This document shows, one piece after another, positions 15,003-16,880 of a DNA stretch of 16,880 nucleotides. Origin of the DNA: Candidatus Abyssobacteria bacterium SURF_5. Its GTDB lineage: Bacteria; Abyssobacteria; SURF-5. The notes beneath the pieces are model-generated. The model had not been told where the DNA came from, did not search any database, and was given only the letters and a program-made list of their open reading frames with translations. Each line of letters opens with the position of its first letter. The stretch's first letter is position 1. Both the position numbers and the translations under genes were made by a program. The DNA lies in assembly GCA_003598085.1 (NCBI GenBank), contig QZKU01000138.1:1-16880 (forward strand), in the 5' to 3' direction.

Positions 15003-16673
15003 ATGAAACCCACCAAATGGATAGTTGTGACCGGCGGCGTGTTGTCCGGCCTTGGAAAAGGCGTTGTCTCCGCCTCCATAGGCCGCCTGCTCGTCCCCAC
15101 CTACAAAGTCATTCCGATCAAGTGCGACGGCTACCTGAACGTCGACCCCGGAACCATGAACCCGGTGGAGCACGGGGAAGTATTCGTTCTCGACGACGGT
15201 GGGGAAGTCGATCTTGATTTCGGGCATTATGAGCGCTTCCTTAACATAAGCTGCAAGTCGGAGTGGAACCTCACGTCGGGTAAAATCTTTCAGTCCCTCG
15301 TCGAAAAGGAGCGCCGCGGCGATTTTCTCGGGAAAACCGTACAGGTGATTCCTCATGTCACCGGTGAGATTCGGGCCCGGTTGAAGCAGATCGCGCGCAA
15401 GGAGCAGGCGGACGTCGTGCTCGTGGAGATCGGGGGAACCGTCGGCGACATCGAGAACCTCTGGTTTCTGGAAGCCGTGCGCGAATTGAGTGCGGAGGTC
15501 GAGCCGGAAGATATTCTCTTCGTCCACCTCGGATTGGTTCCCGTCCTCGATGAGATGGGTCAGCAAAAGACCAAGCCGATGCAGCAGAGCATCCTGTTCC
15601 TGCGCGAGCGCGGACTGATCCCGCAGGTGATCATCGGCCGCTCGAAGGAGAGGCTCACCGAACGCACCAAAATGAAGATTCACTGGCTGTGCAACGTGCC
15701 GACGCAAAACGTGATCAGCGATCCGCATCTGGATTATGTATACGAGTTGCCCGTGGTGTTCGAAGAAGAAGGGCTGCGGCGCGTGCTGGCGAAACAGTTG
15801 AACTTGAAGATTCCCAACCGGGTCGAACAATGGAAGCGACTGGTTAATCGCATCAAGAACCCGAAAAAATCCATCACGATCGCAATTTGCGGCAAGTATA
15901 CAGAACTCGCCGATTCCTACATCAGCATTGAAGAAGCGCTGGTCCATAGCGCCGCACATCTCAATTGCAAGGTCAACAGGAAATGGGTGGAAACCACGGA
16001 CATCGAGCGGGGAAAGCTGACCGTCCAGGAGGCGCTTCGGGGATGCCAGGGCGTCATCGTCGCCGGCGGGTTCGGCGCGCGCGGCGCGGAAGGCAAAATT
16101 TCCGTTATCAAGTATGCCCGCGAGAATAATATCCCCTTCCTCGGCCTGTGTTACGGCCTGCAGTTGGCGGTCGTCGAATTCGCTCGCAACGTCTGCGGAT
16201 TGAAGGGCGCCAACAGCCGAGAAATTTGCACCGCCTGCAGACATCATGTGATCGACTACCTTCCCGAGCAGATCGGCATAACGAATATGGGCGGCACCAT
16301 GCGGCTTGGCGGCCATGACGTCATCGTCAAGAAGGGTACCCGCGCGTATTCGATGTATGGGAACAAGACCCGCAAGCGGTTCCGCCACCGGAACGAAGTC
16401 AATCCCAAATACATCAAAGTACTCGAGAAGGGCGGCATGATCTTCTCGGGCAAGGCGCGCGGCAAGCCGATTATGCAGATTATCGAGTTGAAGGATCATC
16501 CCTTCTTCATGGCCAGCCAATTCCATCCCGAGCTCACGTCGACCCTCGACAAACCTTCCAAGATGTTTTATCATTTCGTCGAGACCGCATTACAGTTATC
16601 AGAGCAGGCGCTGCCCAAGCCTCAGCGAGAGGAAAAGCCGATCCCTGTCGCCGCTCTTTCGACCGTGAGATAG
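15003..16673 (+). CDS. pyrG: CTP synthase (glutamine-hydrolysing), divergent
   Basis: Converts UTP to CTP using ATP and glutamine-derived ammonia. The 556-residue protein has the synthetase domain (1-270) with SGLGKG (15-20), CDGYLNVDPGTM, HGEVFV, the VDLDFGHYERF metal motif and VEIGGTVGDIE, and a class-I amidotransferase domain (about 290-530) with nucleophile Cys383 in GLCYGLQ, oxyanion loop GGFGARGAEGK, and His508/Glu510 in FHPE. All catalytic residues are present. Several near-invariant stretches differ: the usual SSLGKG reads SGLGKG, KxDPY reads KCDGY, and the UTP-site KTKPTQH reads KTKPMQQ (Met193). It is therefore a distant lineage of PyrG or a specialised version. A tail of about 25 residues after the last domain is Pro/Lys-rich. 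No strong ribosome site was found before the ATG. Confidence 0.92.
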   Translation: MKPTKWIVVTGGVLSGLGKGVVSASIGRLLVPTYKVIPIKCDGYLNVDPGTMNPVEHGEVFVLDDGGEVDLDFGHYERFLNISCKSEWNLTSGKIFQSLVEKERRGDFLGKTVQVIPHVTGEIRARLKQIARKEQADVVLVEIGGTVGDIENLWFLEAVRELSAEVEPEDILFVHLGLVPVLDEMGQQKTKPMQQSILFLRERGLIPQVIIGRSKERLTERTKMKIHWLCNVPTQNVISDPHLDYVYELPVVFEEEGLRRVLAKQLNLKIPNRVEQWKRLVNRIKNPKKSITIAICGKYTELADSYISIEEALVHSAAHLNCKVNRKWVETTDIERGKLTVQEALRGCQGVIVAGGFGARGAEGKISVIKYARENNIPFLGLCYGLQLAVVEFARNVCGLKGANSREICTACRHHVIDYLPEQIGITNMGGTMRLGGHDVIVKKGTRAYSMYGNKTRKRFRHRNEVNPKYIKVLEKGGMIFSGKARGKPIMQIIELKDHPFFMASQFHPELTSTLDKPSKMFYHFVETALQLSEQALPKPQREEKPIPVAALSTVR

Positions 16674-16880
16674 CTCGGCCGGAAAAACGGCGACTGCAGT
16701 CGTTTCTCGATGCACCCGGAAAGGACTTGCTCCAGCGCCGCACGACGCTGAAAGACGCGCACCGCTTCCCTTGCCTCGCATCGCGCGCAGGGCTTACGCA
16801 TCTAAATTCCGAGTAATTTCTGTAGGAAAGTTTGATCGAGGGCGGCTTTTGTTCTTTTTCTTCTGAGTGATAGCTTTGGT
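16674..16880. other. downstream of pyrG, no gene seen
   Basis: This stretch has no supported gene on either strand. The perfect palindrome CGACTGCAGTCG (16691-16702) is followed by TTTCT and may be a weak terminator, though the stem leaves only a four-base loop. A T-rich run at about 16848-16863 lacks a preceding stem. The next gene lies beyond the window. Confidence 0.35.

Noticed and set aside
14922-16574. Long open frame of 550 codons antisense to pyrG
   Set aside because: It mirrors the pyrG coding frame; no ribosome site or recognisable domain. The motifs of PyrG are on the other strand.

Overview
The window looks like a piece of chromosome from an uncultured bacterium, probably Gram-negative and anaerobic. 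The reasons are an exported solute-binding sensor kinase paired with a sigma-54 activator, a flavodoxin/ferredoxin fusion and a cobalamin-type radical SAM enzyme. No phage genes, transposase, tRNA, rRNA or CRISPR array was seen. GC content is moderate with A/T-rich promoter regions. I cannot name the phylum from the sequence.

Layout, left to right. (1) 115-3567 (+): a two-gene operon behind a good sigma-70 promoter. It encodes a membrane histidine kinase with a periplasmic Venus-flytrap domain and a PAS domain, followed with a 29-base overlap by an NtrC-type sigma-54 response regulator. (2) 3568-3860: a convergent gap with a degenerate ~21-bp repeat array, a palindromic dispersed-type repeat and a long inverted repeat. 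(3) 3861-4553 (-): serine acetyltransferase cysE, with a near-consensus promoter. (4) 4880-5794 (+): a flavodoxin-like plus two-[4Fe-4S] protein (EFR1 type). (5) 5841-7621 (-): a coupled pair made of a ParA-type ATPase fused to a C-terminal AMPK-beta-like glycogen-binding domain, and an unrecognised protein with four spaced cysteines. (6) 8058-9602 (+): a divergent HDOD-GGDEF diguanylate cyclase. The ~400-bp region between it and parA holds a strong parA promoter, a sigma-54-like site and a large hairpin. (7) 9632-14796 (-): rhomboid protease, GH38 alpha-mannosidase and a B12-binding radical SAM enzyme. (8) 15003-16673 (+): a divergent-sequence CTP synthase (pyrG), with back-to-back promoters shared with the radical SAM gene.

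The most novel candidate is the ParA-CBM fusion with its coupled partner. ParA/MinD ATPases position chromosomes, plasmids and protein bodies. A carbohydrate-binding module that keeps the glycogen-contacting residues suggests a ParA system whose cargo is a polyglucan granule, or an ATPase that senses glycogen. The neighbouring diguanylate cyclase, with an intact active site and inhibitory site, could tie this to c-di-GMP signalling. These roles are inference; only the domain fusion, conserved residues and gene coupling are read from the sequence.

Other useful results are start corrections for the kinase (195, not 54), the mannosidase (13128), the EFR1 protein (4880) and ParA (7621). Several strong promoters share the -35 hexamer TTGACT with 17-18 bp spacers.
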